From the NCBI GenBank assembly GCA_965216905.1, contig OZ244213.1, positions 1,612,001 to 1,676,000 of the forward strand: DNA of 64,000 nucleotides, in the 5' to 3' direction. Each line of letters opens with the position of its first letter. Within the stretch, counting starts at the first letter, position 1. This document shows positions 51,785-60,428 of this stretch, piece after piece. Below the pieces are notes generated by a model. The model had not been told where the DNA came from, did not search any database, and saw nothing but the letters and a program-made list of their open reading frames with translations. A program made the translations under genes and the position numbers. The DNA is from G965216905 sp965216905 (GTDB taxonomy: Bacteria > Actinomycetota > Acidimicrobiia > Spongiisociales > ZC4RG35).

Positions 51785-52804
51785 TCATCGTTCCTCCGGA
51801 GGCGGCAGGTCGACCCGCTGGTCGGGGTCGGGGATGGACAGCCCTCCCGACGGCCGGACGGTGTCGTCGTCGACCTCGCGCAGTGCCTCGCTGAGGGCCG
51901 TCACCGTGCCCAACAGCGCGGAGAAGTCGGCCGGGATCACGAGTTTGGTGGCGCGCCCGTCGCCGATCGATTCCAACGCGGACAGGTACTCGACCGTCAG
52001 CACCACCTGGTCGGCGTCGGCGTCCTTGATTCCGGTCAGTCGGGCCCGGGCGCCCGCCCCTTCGCCTTCGCCGAGGCGCTCGAGTCGCAGCTTCTCGGCC
52101 TCGGCTCGCAGCTCGATGGCGCGAGCGTCCCCTTCGGCATCCAGCACCGCGGCCTGCTTTCGGCCCTCGGCGGCGAGGATCGATGCCTCCTTCTCGCCGT
52201 TGGCGCGGGCGATGGCCGCCTCACGGTATCCGTTGGCCTCGGTGACCGTGGCCCGCCGGTCCCGCTCGGCCCGCATCTGCGCATGCATCGCTGAGACCAC
52301 CTCCGACGGCGGGTCGATGCGCTGGATCTCGACGCGCGCTACCCGCACCCCCCACTTGTCTGTGGCCTCGTCGAGCACTTCGCGGAGCCGCGTGTTGATC
52401 GTGTCCCGGGAGGTCAGCGCCCTATCGAGCTCGAGGTCACCGATGAGATTCCGCAGATTGGTTTGGGCGAGCTTGGTGACGGCGGCGTAGAAGTCGGCCA
52501 CGTTGTAGGCGAGACGTCTGGGATCGGTGGCCTCGTAGTACACGACCGCATCAACCGATACGACGACGTTGTCCTCGGTGATGACTTCCTGCGGTGGGAC
52601 GTCGACCACCTGCTCGCGCATGTCGATGAGCTGCATCGAATCGGCGAACGGCACGATCAGGTTGAAACCCGGTTCACGCGTGTCCTTGTAACGGCCGAAA
52701 CGCTCGACCAGACCGCGCTGGTAGGGCCGGACGATTCTTACCCCGCGCCAAACCGCCACGACGAAGATCAGGAGGATCACTGCTGCCGCGATCTGCCAGA
52801 TCAT
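51785..52804 (-). CDS. SPFH/band-7 stomatin-like protein
   Basis: 339 residues. N-terminal membrane helix IAAAVILLIFVVAVWRGVRIV, then YQRGLVERFGRYKDTREPGFNLIVPFADS, the stomatin/QmcA opening. The SPFH domain has VDVPPQEVITEDNVVVSVDAVVYYEATDP, followed by a long Ala/Glu coiled coil (residues about 190-260) and a Pro-rich tail. It oligomerises into membrane microdomains. The start overlaps the NfeD gene by 4 bases, the classical stomatin-NfeD operon. Confidence 0.92.
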   Translation of the reverse strand: MIWQIAAAVILLIFVVAVWRGVRIVRPYQRGLVERFGRYKDTREPGFNLIVPFADSMQLIDMREQVVDVPPQEVITEDNVVVSVDAVVYYEATDPRRLAYNVADFYAAVTKLAQTNLRNLIGDLELDRALTSRDTINTRLREVLDEATDKWGVRVARVEIQRIDPPSEVVSAMHAQMRAERDRRATVTEANGYREAAIARANGEKEASILAAEGRKQAAVLDAEGDARAIELRAEAEKLRLERLGEGEGAGARARLTGIKDADADQVVLTVEYLSALESIGDGRATKLVIPADFSALLGTVTALSEALREVDDDTVRPSGGLSIPDPDQRVDLPPPEER

Positions 52805-53412
52805 GCTTCCTCCTCGTCTCGTGAGTTCGCAGTCGTGGTGTGTGGCCGGTTCTCCGCCGGCTGGTCCGTGGCAACTGCAAGGGCGACCACCAGCCTCGTA
52901 CCCCGAATCGCCACAACGGTGACGCTACTGCCGTGTGGTACTTCTGTGCCGTCCCGGGACTGAGCCCGCCAGATCTCGCCTCCGACGCGAACACGCCCCA
53001 CCCGGCGAGTGGGATCCCGGTCACCGGCACGCACCGGCGGGCGGTCGCCGGATGACATGTCGTTCCAGCCGGCTGCTCCATCGCCGGCCGGAATCGTGTC
53101 GATGACCGTCGCGGGCATGCCCACCAGGCGTACCGCTCCGGCACCCGTCGGCAACGTGTCGCCTGCGTCGACCAGCGTGCGCCACCGCCACGACAACAGC
53201 GAACCTGCCACGATCGCCGCCAAGAACACCCAGAGTTGGATCGATACGGGAGCGCCAAACAGGCCAAGCAGGCCGGAGACGAGCGCCGCGCCACCCAGCA
53301 CCAGCCATCGTCGAGATTCGTCCGGCCGTCGGATACCGACGCCCAAGGCGATTGCGCCGAGGGCGCTCAGAACCACCGCCAGCGGGACGGACGGGGCGGT
53401 GAGACCGTCCAT
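52801..53412 (-). CDS. NfeD-family membrane protein
   Basis: 203 residues. Three N-terminal hydrophobic segments (PLAVVLSALGAIALGVGI, WLVLGGAALVSGLLGLF, IQLWVFLAAIVAGSLL), a linker, and a C-terminal OB-fold with VGRVRVGGEIWRAQSRDGTEVPHGSSVTVVAIRGTRLVV. No protease domain is attached, so this is the short NfeD1b type, partner of the SPFH protein encoded immediately downstream (ATGA overlap). Confidence 0.88.
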   Translation of the reverse strand: MDGLTAPSVPLAVVLSALGAIALGVGIRRPDESRRWLVLGGAALVSGLLGLFGAPVSIQLWVFLAAIVAGSLLSWRWRTLVDAGDTLPTGAGAVRLVGMPATVIDTIPAGDGAAGWNDMSSGDRPPVRAGDRDPTRRVGRVRVGGEIWRAQSRDGTEVPHGSSVTVVAIRGTRLVVALAVATDQPAENRPHTTTANSRDEEEA

Positions 53413-53551
53413 GCTCCTCAGCCTAATGGGACGTGACCAGTGGCCAGATGGGGGATCGTCATGGTCTCGAGCGGCCGGCGGCAGAGTTCGCCCGACCTGG
53501 GCAGGCTGGTTGGTCCGGAGATCGAAGCGGCAGCCGCCGCGTCGGGTCTGG

Positions 53552-53704
53552 TCAACCGAATGGGCGGCCAGGTCGCAGACGCCAGCGTCGGATGTACGAC
53601 AAGGCCCCGACCACGACGCTCAGCAGAAGCAGCGGGTAGAAGATGACCCCGTGCGTCTGGAAGAGCTCGGTGTAGTCCTCGTTCGGGCCCCGCGAACCTT
53701 CCAT
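53552..53704 (-). CDS. Possible small single-pass membrane protein
   Basis: 50 residues from ATG 53704: MEGSRGPNEDYTELFQTHG, then a hydrophobic segment (VIFYPLLLLSVVVGALSYI) and a basic tail RRWRLRPGRPFG, which fits an N-out/C-in anchor. No strong ribosome site is seen and no family is recognised. It lies between tRNA-Lys and NfeD on the same strand. The rest of the 53413-53864 gap shows nothing convincing. Confidence 0.35.
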   Translation of the reverse strand: MEGSRGPNEDYTELFQTHGVIFYPLLLLSVVVGALSYIRRWRLRPGRPFG

Positions 53705-53864
53705 CACCGCAAGCAGCAGCGGCGGTCCATCCAGATCACGACGCCTAGTCCGACAGCCCCATGACGACCGGCGTGGGCCTGGCTGGACACATCGCGAACC
53801 AGGAAGGGGTCGATCGCGAGAGTTTGCGGAGCAAATTCGGTTCGCTGGCCGCAGGTCAGCGGCG

Positions 53865-53938
53865 TGGGCCCCGTGGGACTCGAACCCACAACCAACGGAT
53901 TAAAAGTCCGCTGCTCTGCCAATTGAGCTAGAGGCCCC
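53865..53938 (-). tRNA. tRNA-Lys (anticodon TTT)
   Basis: A complete cloverleaf on the minus strand. Acceptor GGGCCTC pairs with GGGGCCC (one G-U). The D stem is GCTC/GAGC, the anticodon loop CTTTTAA, the T arm GTGGG-TTCGAGT-CCCAC, and the discriminator base A. CCA is not encoded. The anticodon TTT reads AAA/AAG lysine codons. Confidence 0.95.
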
Positions 53939-53992
53939 GGCGAGCGACATTATCGCGGCGGCCGAGACGCAGGCATCCGATAGGGTCGGTCC

Positions 53993-54415
53993 ATGGAACG
54001 CGTCGACACCAGCCCGGACCAGATGCTCGCCGAACTGGCCGAAGATGTCCGCGACGACATGGAGGCGCTGGACCGGATCATCTCCGAGGCCATGCCGGGA
54101 CGGACCCGGGAGCTGTGGGAGGGGGTGTTCTGGGGCGGCACCGAACAGCGGATCATCGGATACGGCGAGATCGTCCAGCCCCGGCCGCGCGGGGAGACGG
54201 TGGAGTGGTTTGCGGTCGGCCTCGCCCGCCAGAAGGACCACGCCTCGGTCTACGTCAACGCCGTGGACGACGGCGCCTATCTGCTCCGCAACTACGCCGA
54301 CCGGCTCGGCAAGGTCAAGACCGGCTCGGCGAGTATCGCCATCCGCCGGCTCGACGACCTCGACGTCGATGTGTTCACCGAGATGGTTGAGCGCGTCCAT
54401 CGGCTCCTCGACTGA
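53993..54415 (+). CDS. DUF1801 (YdhG-like) protein
   Basis: 140 residues. The DUF1801 pattern is seen as MEALDRIISEAMPGRTRELWEGVFWGGTEQRIIGYGEI, then WFAVGLARQKDHASVYVNAVDDGAYLLRNYADRLGKVKTGSASIAIRRLDDLD. The fold is known for this family but the function is not. The start is ATG at 53993. It stands 23 bases before the double-GNAT gene and is likely co-transcribed. Confidence 0.85.
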   Translation: MERVDTSPDQMLAELAEDVRDDMEALDRIISEAMPGRTRELWEGVFWGGTEQRIIGYGEIVQPRPRGETVEWFAVGLARQKDHASVYVNAVDDGAYLLRNYADRLGKVKTGSASIAIRRLDDLDVDVFTEMVERVHRLLD

Positions 54416-54438
54416 TCCGCCAGCGGAAGATCCGTTTC

Positions 54439-55476
54439 GTGACCCCGGTCTTCGAGCCCATCACCACCCACCGACTTCTCATCCGACCGGTACGCACCGA
54501 GGATGCTCACGCCCTGTGGGAACGCCGGAACGACCCCGACGTGGCCCGCTTTCAGAACTGGACGGTCCCCTTCCCCGAGGCGCGGGCCAAGGCGACCGTG
54601 GTGGGATCGATGGAACTGGATGGGCCCGCCGACGGCGAGTGGTGGATGGCGACCATCGCCGATCCCGACGACTCCCAGGTTCTCGGGGACGTGGTGGTCA
54701 ATCTCACATGGGGCAGCCGGTGCGCCGAGATCGGGTACACGCTCGCCGCCGAGCATTGGGGGCGGGGATTCGCCGTCGAGTCCGCCACCGCTCTGGTCGG
54801 CTGGCTCTTCGACAACCTGCCGCTCACTCGAGTCTTCGGGATGTTGCACCCCGACAACGCGGCCTCGGCCCAGGTGTTGGAGCGGGTGGGAATGCTCTTC
54901 GAGGGCCACACCCGGCTGTCGTTCTGGGTGGGCGACGACAACTCCGACGACCACATCTATGGGATGACGCGCCCCGAATGGGAGACGTGGCGTGACCGGC
55001 CGCGGGCTCCCGCCACAACCGTCGAACTGGTTGAACTCGATGCGGAGTCGGCCAGGGAGGTTCGGCGGCTGCGAACCCACAAGACCCAGGAGCGTTTCGT
55101 GGCCCCGGTGCTCGAGTCGTTCGCCGATGCCCTCTTCCCACCCTCCATCGAAGGAGATCCGGCCATCCAATGGCTGCGAGGGGTCCGGGCCGACGGCGAG
55201 ATGGTCGGCATGGTGCTGATGACCGAACCAACCTCCGCCCGTCCGGAGCCATATCTCGTGCGCCTACTGGTCGACCGGATGCACCAACGCCGGAACCTGG
55301 GCAGCCGGGTTCTCGAACTTCTCATCGATCAGTGCCGGACATGGGGAGTGACCGGGCTCACCGTGTCGTACGTCGAAGGGCGGGGTTCGCCCCGCCCGTT
55401 CTACGAGCGGCACGGGTTCGTGGCCACCGGCGAACGGTTGCATGGCGAGACGGTGGCTCGTCTGGCGATCGACTGA
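54439..55476 (+). CDS. Protein with two tandem GNAT acetyltransferase domains
   Basis: 345 residues. Domain 1 (about 1-185) is RimJ/RimL-like: TTHRLLIRPVRTEDAHALW, AEIGYTLAAEHWGRGFAVESATALVGW and GMLHPDNAASAQVLERVGM. Domain 2 (about 190-345) is a second GNAT: RPEPYLVRLLVDRMHQRRNLGSRVLELLIDQ and YVEGRGSPRPFYERHGFVATGE. Both have an acetyl-CoA loop, though the second (DRMHQRRNLGSR) departs from the usual Q/RxxGxG/A. The start is GTG at 54439. Substrates are unknown. Confidence 0.85.
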   Translation: MTPVFEPITTHRLLIRPVRTEDAHALWERRNDPDVARFQNWTVPFPEARAKATVVGSMELDGPADGEWWMATIADPDDSQVLGDVVVNLTWGSRCAEIGYTLAAEHWGRGFAVESATALVGWLFDNLPLTRVFGMLHPDNAASAQVLERVGMLFEGHTRLSFWVGDDNSDDHIYGMTRPEWETWRDRPRAPATTVELVELDAESAREVRRLRTHKTQERFVAPVLESFADALFPPSIEGDPAIQWLRGVRADGEMVGMVLMTEPTSARPEPYLVRLLVDRMHQRRNLGSRVLELLIDQCRTWGVTGLTVSYVEGRGSPRPFYERHGFVATGERLHGETVARLAID

Positions 55477-55539
55477 AGCGGGGTGACCCAGCATCGTCGA
55501 GGTGGCATCATGTACTCACGTGACCGAGGGAGGATGGAC

Positions 55540-56310
55540 ATGCGACGAGTGATGTGGGCGATTGCACTGGTGGCCGTGCTGATGTTGGCGATGCCGGCCG
55601 GAGCGATCACGTTCGGCGAGCCGGACGAAGGACGGCACCCGCAGACGGGTGCATTGGTCATGGACTTCGGAGACGGTGACCTCGATTGGATCTGCACGGG
55701 CGCGCTGATCGCCCCCGACGTGTTCCTCACCGCCTCACACTGCACCGAGGGTCTCGACCAGGTGTGGGTGACGTTCGCCGACGACGCCGACGACGGCATC
55801 GCCGCCGGAGACCTTCACGCCGGCACGGCCGTGACGCACCCCGAATGGGGTGGGTCCCGCTATGACGACCCACACGACATCGCCGTCGTGTTGCTCGACG
55901 AACCGGTCGCCGGCATCGAGCCGGCACAGGTTGCGCCGCTCGGAACGATCGAGTCGTGGTCGAACCAGGAGCTTCGCGACCAGTTGTTCACCGCAGTGGG
56001 ATACGGCGGCGTCCGTGAGGACTTCACGGGTGCGTTCGACCCGATCTTCTACGACGGCGTCCGGCGTCTGGCCTATCAGGAGGCCCATGGGGCCAACAAG
56101 GTGTGGCTGCGGCTGGCGATGACCCCGACCAACGGCAACGCCGGCACGTGCTACGGCGATTCGGGTGGTCCGCACTTCATCGGCGACACCGACGTGATCA
56201 TCTCGATCACGGTCACCGGCGACGTTCCCTGCAAGGCGATGGATCAGACCTATCGGGTGGACACCGCCGAGGCCCAGGCGTTCCTGAGCCAGTACGTCGA
56301 CCTGAGCTGA
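55540..56310 (+). CDS. Secreted trypsin-like serine protease (S1)
   Basis: 256 residues. The signal peptide is MRRVMWAIALVAVLMLAMPAGA. The catalytic triad is complete: His in TASHCTEG, Asp in PHDIAVVLLDEPV, Ser in GTCYGDSGGP. Cysteines near His and Ser suggest disulfides. GGGAGG stands before ATG 55540, which is chosen over two upstream in-frame starts. It is followed by a short tandem repeat and a terminator hairpin. Probably extracellular with broad or regulatory proteolysis. Confidence 0.9.
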   Translation: MRRVMWAIALVAVLMLAMPAGAITFGEPDEGRHPQTGALVMDFGDGDLDWICTGALIAPDVFLTASHCTEGLDQVWVTFADDADDGIAAGDLHAGTAVTHPEWGGSRYDDPHDIAVVLLDEPVAGIEPAQVAPLGTIESWSNQELRDQLFTAVGYGGVREDFTGAFDPIFYDGVRRLAYQEAHGANKVWLRLAMTPTNGNAGTCYGDSGGPHFIGDTDVIISITVTGDVPCKAMDQTYRVDTAEAQAFLSQYVDLS

Positions 56311-56359
56311 CGATCTGGGGCTGACGACCTGGGCTGGCGACCTGGGCTGGCGATCTGAG
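56307..56359 (+). repeat. Four short tandem repeats after the protease stop
   Basis: Units of 13-14 bases: CTGACGATCTGGGG, CTGACGACCTGGG, CTGGCGACCTGGG, CTGGCGATCTGAG. They begin at the stop codon of the protease gene and run up to the terminator hairpin. They probably arose by slippage from the 3' end of the gene. Confidence 0.8.
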
Positions 56360-56363
56360 CACC

Positions 56364-56394
56364 GAGGGAGGGCCGGGACTGTCGGCCCTCCCTC
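56364..56394. terminator. Bidirectional terminator hairpin
   Basis: A perfect 12-bp stem GAGGGAGGGCCG/CGGCCCTCCCTC (56364-56375 with 56383-56394) with a 7-base loop sits between the converging protease and GNAT genes, overlapping the GNAT stop. No U tract. Confidence 0.65.
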
Positions 56395-56836
56395 AGCCGG
56401 CTTGGTTCATGCGGGCGACGATCTCATCGTCCGCCATCTCGCCGGTCTCGACGAAACCCAGCGACCGGTACAGGTGTCGGGCCGTCGTGTTGTCGGGGAG
56501 GTAGGACAGGGCGAAATGCCGGGCGTCTTCTCGCCGACGCAGCCATTCGATCAACGCCAGCACGGTGGCCCGCCCCACCCCGCGGCCTTGCTCGGCGGCG
56601 TCGATCACCACTCCACCGATCCAGTGGGCGTCCTCGTCCGGGTCGAAGGCCCACATGACGTGTCCGACGGTCCGCTCGCCATCGACCACGCCCAAGGAGT
56701 GCCACTCGCCGTCGAACAGTCCCAGGCAGAGATACCGGGTGACCGGTGCCACGAACCGGGCCTGGTCGGGCAACGGCTCAACAGCTGCGACGTCCCGCCA
56801 GTTGTCCTTGGTCACCTCGACGAGCTCGATCTGCAT
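56393..56836 (-). CDS. GNAT family acetyltransferase (SpeG/BltD-like)
   Basis: 147 residues from ATG 56836 (MQIELVEVTKDNWRDVAAVEPLPDQARFVAP). This opening, the GGVVIDAAEQGRGVGRATVLALIEWL acetyl-CoA loop and FALSYLPDNTTARHLYRSLGFVETGE are typical of spermidine acetyltransferase-like and BltD-like GNATs. A longer reading frame upstream is not supported. It diverges from the endonuclease IV-polymerase gene. Confidence 0.85.
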   Translation of the reverse strand: MQIELVEVTKDNWRDVAAVEPLPDQARFVAPVTRYLCLGLFDGEWHSLGVVDGERTVGHVMWAFDPDEDAHWIGGVVIDAAEQGRGVGRATVLALIEWLRRREDARHFALSYLPDNTTARHLYRSLGFVETGEMADDEIVARMNQAG

Positions 56837-56919
56837 CCCGGAAAGGTATCGCCGAACGCCGGCCATCTGCGGCCCAATTTCGACCGGAGGTGGCCGATCG
56901 TCGGCAGAACGCTGAGACA

Positions 56920-58725
56920 ATGGGGGTGATGATTCGGTTCGGAACCTCGGGTATCCCTCCGGCAGATGTCACCGACGAGGAGTTCGTGGACGGTCTGGTC
57001 GAGGCCGGACATGGCGCCTACGAGCTCGCCTTCGTCAAGGACTTCCCCTGGAAGGAGAAGCGCTGTGCCGCGTTCGGGGAGGCGGCATCGGCGAGGGGCG
57101 TCGACGTCTCCATCCACGCCCCCTACTTCGCGATCCTGACCGTCGAGGACGAGGAGAAGTCGGCCCGGTGCCTGGCTGCACTGGAACACACGATGAAGCT
57201 CGGCCGTGCGCTGGGAGCGAAGGTGATCTGTGCCCACGCCGGTCATGTCGGCGACCGGAGCGCCGAGGAGGTGACCGCCCTCGTTCGGGAGCGCCTCGAA
57301 CGCATCGCCCCGAAGATCACCGATCTCGGGGTCGGATTGGGGCTGGAGACCTCGGGCACCGACCGCGCCTACGGCTCACTGGGCGACATTGCCCTCTTCG
57401 CGGCCGAGTTCGATTTCGTCCGTCCCATCGTCGACTGGGCGCACCTGCATGCCAAGACCGGCGGCGGTCTGGTGAACACCGAGGCGTTCGCCGCGGTGTT
57501 CACCTTCCTCGCCGATCGGTTCCCGGCGTTCATGATCGACCCGCTGCAATGCCAGTTCACCGACAACCAGGTCGGTCCCGGTGGTGAGATCCGGCACCTG
57601 CCCTACGGAGATGGCACGTTGCGGGTAGGCCCGCTGGTCGAGGCGGCGGCGGCGGCCGGGATCCACCTCACCCTGATCTCAGAGTCCAGAGAACGGTCGA
57701 GCCACGACGCCATCCTCGCCGAGATCCGCCAGACCGAGCAACAGATCGGAGAGGAACCGGGCCGGCTCATCCAGACATCCGATCTGTCATTCCCTCAGGC
57801 CATCCGCGCCGACGTCCAAGGAAAACATGCGACGCCGAGAACGCCGGCCAGGCGTCCCCGGCTGTCGAATCTCGACAAGGTTTTCTTCCCCGGCGCCGGG
57901 TACACCAAGGGCGACCTCATCCAGTACTACGCCTCGATCGCCGACGTGCTGCTGCCGCATCTGGCGGGTCGACCGATATCGATGTCCCGGTATCCGGATG
58001 GAATCGAAGGGTCGAGCTTCTACGAAAAACGTGCTCCGTCGCATGCGCCGGACTGGATGGCCACCGCCGCGGTGGCTTCCGACTCGATGGGTGGGGTGAT
58101 CGACTTCCTGCTCGCCGAGGATCGCGAGTCGCTCATGTGGTTCGCCAACATGGGGTGTATCGAGGTGCACCCGTTCCATTCCCGAGCAGAAGACCTCGAG
58201 CATCCCGACTACGCCATCTTCGACCTCGATCCGGCCGAAGGGTCGAGTTGGGAACAGGTGGTGGCGGCCGCCCGCCTGCTAGGCGAGGCTCTCGACCGGC
58301 TCGGGCTCGAAGGTCATCCGAAACTCTCCGGAGCGCGCGGTCTCCACGTGTACGTGGGCATCGAGCCGGTGTACGACCAGGCCCGGGTTCGCAGGTTCGT
58401 CGACGGGCTCGGCCAGCTCTTGGCGGCCGCCGACGAAGACAACATCACCATGGCGTGGGACATCCCTCAGCGTCGCGGCAAGGTGTTCATCGACGCCAAC
58501 CGCAATGCATCCGGACAGACCGTGGCATCGGTCTACTCGGTGCGGCCTCGGCCTGGCGCTCCAGTGTCGGCCCCCATCCGGTGGGATGAGCTGGGACTCA
58601 TCCACAACGGCGACGTCACCATCGCCAACGTGTGGGAACGGCTACAGCGTCACGGCGACCTCTTCGCACCCCTGTTCGATCGGCGTCACCGGTTGGAGAA
58701 GGCCGAGGCCGCCATCGGTTTGTGA
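56920..58725 (+). CDS. Fusion: endonuclease IV-like TIM barrel plus LigD-type polymerase/primase domain
   Basis: 601 residues. Residues 4-275 form an archaeal-style endonuclease IV barrel: candidate zinc ligands His66 (IHAPYF), His106/His109 (CAHAGH), Glu143 (LGLETSG), Asp172/His175 (VDWAHLHAKTGGGL), His226 (RHLP), Glu255 (LISESRE). The usual HFSG His appears as Gln212. Residues about 320-595 are a LigD polymerase domain: LSNLDKVFFPGAGYTKGDLIQYY, catalytic Asp435/Asp437 (FDLDP), KLSGARGLHVYV and VYSVRPRPGAPVSAPIRWDEL. No ligase domain is present. It should cut at abasic sites and fill gaps (inference). The start is ATG 56920 or 56929. Confidence 0.88.
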   Translation: MGVMIRFGTSGIPPADVTDEEFVDGLVEAGHGAYELAFVKDFPWKEKRCAAFGEAASARGVDVSIHAPYFAILTVEDEEKSARCLAALEHTMKLGRALGAKVICAHAGHVGDRSAEEVTALVRERLERIAPKITDLGVGLGLETSGTDRAYGSLGDIALFAAEFDFVRPIVDWAHLHAKTGGGLVNTEAFAAVFTFLADRFPAFMIDPLQCQFTDNQVGPGGEIRHLPYGDGTLRVGPLVEAAAAAGIHLTLISESRERSSHDAILAEIRQTEQQIGEEPGRLIQTSDLSFPQAIRADVQGKHATPRTPARRPRLSNLDKVFFPGAGYTKGDLIQYYASIADVLLPHLAGRPISMSRYPDGIEGSSFYEKRAPSHAPDWMATAAVASDSMGGVIDFLLAEDRESLMWFANMGCIEVHPFHSRAEDLEHPDYAIFDLDPAEGSSWEQVVAAARLLGEALDRLGLEGHPKLSGARGLHVYVGIEPVYDQARVRRFVDGLGQLLAAADEDNITMAWDIPQRRGKVFIDANRNASGQTVASVYSVRPRPGAPVSAPIRWDELGLIHNGDVTIANVWERLQRHGDLFAPLFDRRHRLEKAEAAIGL

Positions 58726-58790
58726 CTTCGGTCCCGACTTCGCGGCCTGCGGGATCGCTTCCGTTCACCTCGCCCGCTTACTCTGATGGC

Positions 58791-59792
58791 ATGGATCTCT
58801 ATGCCCGCATCAACATCCTCAACGGCCGGTCGGTTCGGCTGCGGCGCGGCGACGTCAACGACGCCATCCTGCTCGACAACGACCCGGTCGCTCGTGCCCA
58901 GAGCTGGGTGGCACAGGGGGCCGACCTCATCCATGTGGTCGACCTCGACGCTGCCGTCAGCGGGGACACCGGCAACCGTGACCTGCTCGATCGCCTCATC
59001 GCGACCGTCGACGTGCCGGTGCAGGTGGCCGGTGGCATCCGATCGCCGGGCGAGGCGCGGCGACTGGTCGAAGCCGGTGCCTGGCGAGTGGTCATGGGCA
59101 CCGCGGCCATCGAAGACCAGAACATGGTGTGGGAGCTGTGCCGGGATCATCCCGACAAGATGGTCGTGTCGCTGGACGTGCGCCCCGACGAGGAGATCGC
59201 CACCCGCGGGTGGACGAAGAACTCGGGCCGGTTTCTCGAAGAGGTGCTGTTGGAGATGTCCTCGGCCGGGGTTGCCGCGTTCCTGGTGGCCGAGGCGGGA
59301 AGGGATGCCCTCATCGAGCCTCCCAACCAGGAGATTCTCACCGAGGCGCTGGCCACCGTCGACGAACCGGTGATCGCCGCCGGCGGCGTCCGGAATCTCG
59401 ACGACCTCCGCAACTTGATGGGTCTCACCATCGACGGGCGTCGCCTCGACGGTGTGATCGTCGGGCGGGAGGTCACCCACGGACGCTTCACGATCGAGGA
59501 AGCGAACGCAGTGTTGGCGGAAGGTCCTCCGGTGGCTCCGCCACTCCGCGTCGAAGAACCGGCTCAGCCATCGACGGGAATGGTCAAGTCGGCGCTCGTC
59601 TATGACCGGGCCGCAGCGGCGCTCGATCAGGCAGCCGCCCATGCGCGGGTCGCCGAGCGTCTCTACCTGGCCGGCGACGTGGAAGGCGGTGCCGCTCGCG
59701 GGTACGCCGCCACCGGTGAGATGGCGCGAGCCCAGACGTTGCTCGAGGAGGCCGCCACCCACCACGCCGATCACATCCGCGGACCGGAGTAG
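58791..59792 (+). CDS. HisA/HisF-like barrel protein with C-terminal helical extension
   Basis: 333 residues. The half-barrel repeats of HisA are clear: DLIHVVDLDAAVSGDTGNRDLL, VPVQVAGGIRSPGEARRLVEAG, RVVMGTAAIED, VSLDVRPDEE, VIAAGGVRNLDDL and GVIVGREVTHGRFTIEEA. The first catalytic Asp of HisA (IDL) is Asn8 (RINILNG), and the DGT phosphate loop appears as RDAL, while the second catalytic Asp (Asp129) remains. About 85 C-terminal residues form Ala-rich helices unlike HisA. It may be a divergent HisA or a new barrel enzyme. No his operon surrounds it. Confidence 0.8.
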   Translation: MDLYARINILNGRSVRLRRGDVNDAILLDNDPVARAQSWVAQGADLIHVVDLDAAVSGDTGNRDLLDRLIATVDVPVQVAGGIRSPGEARRLVEAGAWRVVMGTAAIEDQNMVWELCRDHPDKMVVSLDVRPDEEIATRGWTKNSGRFLEEVLLEMSSAGVAAFLVAEAGRDALIEPPNQEILTEALATVDEPVIAAGGVRNLDDLRNLMGLTIDGRRLDGVIVGREVTHGRFTIEEANAVLAEGPPVAPPLRVEEPAQPSTGMVKSALVYDRAAAALDQAAAHARVAERLYLAGDVEGGAARGYAATGEMARAQTLLEEAATHHADHIRGPE

Positions 59793-59804
59793 ATCCCGGC
59801 GGGG

Positions 59805-60428
59805 TCAGAGCTTGGACGCCACGAAGTCGTTCCACGATCGACCGGCGTCGGTCCGGTTGGGGGTCAGGTTGGCGCCCGCCCGCATGGCCGCCCCCGCCAG
59901 GCCCGGAGAGTTGAGGGCGATGACCGGCCGGCGACGACCGACCGCAGCCAGATACGACCGGGCCAGCTCCCGGCTCTCGTAGGCAAACCGTCCTCCCACG
60001 TCGTCCAGACGACCGGCGGGCGGTCGTTCGGCCAGGTCGGCCACCAGGTCGGCCACCGTGGTCGCATCGAGCGGCTGAAAGCGAACGTCGTTGGGAACGA
60101 GCATCAGCGGTCGCCCGGCCCAGCGATCCAGCAGGGCCCACACGTCGGAGTGGAACTCGGTCGCTCGCAGCACCGTGTGGCGCCGGGCTTCGACCGCCCG
60201 CTCCACCGCCGCGGCCGCCGAGTAGGGCCGGCGCTCTACCAGGCCGGCCCCGACCCGGCTGACGTGGATGATGTGGGCGTCGGGGCGAACGTCCCCCGGC
60301 AAGCCTTCTCGACAGACCACCACGACCGGTGCTTCCGGGATCGGGACCGTCTCGTCGGGTCGGTCGCCCAGTCGCGCAAGCACCAACGTGCGAAGCGGCT
60401 CGTCACCGACGACCGCGGCGGCGCTCAC
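59805..60428 (-). CDS. Shortened NmrA-like SDR protein
   Basis: 207 residues. The C-terminal half matches NmrA-like SDRs: HVSRVGAGLVERRPYSAAAAVERAVEA, TVLRATEFHSDVWALLDRW, VRFQPLDATTVADLVADLAE and RRRPVIALNSPGLAGAAMRAG. The N-terminal nucleotide-binding part is compressed: no GxxGxxG, and about 60 residues fewer than usual before the VS-VG strand. It may no longer bind NAD(P). The GTG 60428 overlaps the P5C dehydrogenase stop (GTGA), so it is co-translated with it. Confidence 0.72.
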   Translation of the reverse strand: MSAAAVVGDEPLRTLVLARLGDRPDETVPIPEAPVVVVCREGLPGDVRPDAHIIHVSRVGAGLVERRPYSAAAAVERAVEARRHTVLRATEFHSDVWALLDRWAGRPLMLVPNDVRFQPLDATTVADLVADLAERPPAGRLDDVGGRFAYESRELARSYLAAVGRRRPVIALNSPGLAGAAMRAGANLTPNRTDAGRSWNDFVASKL

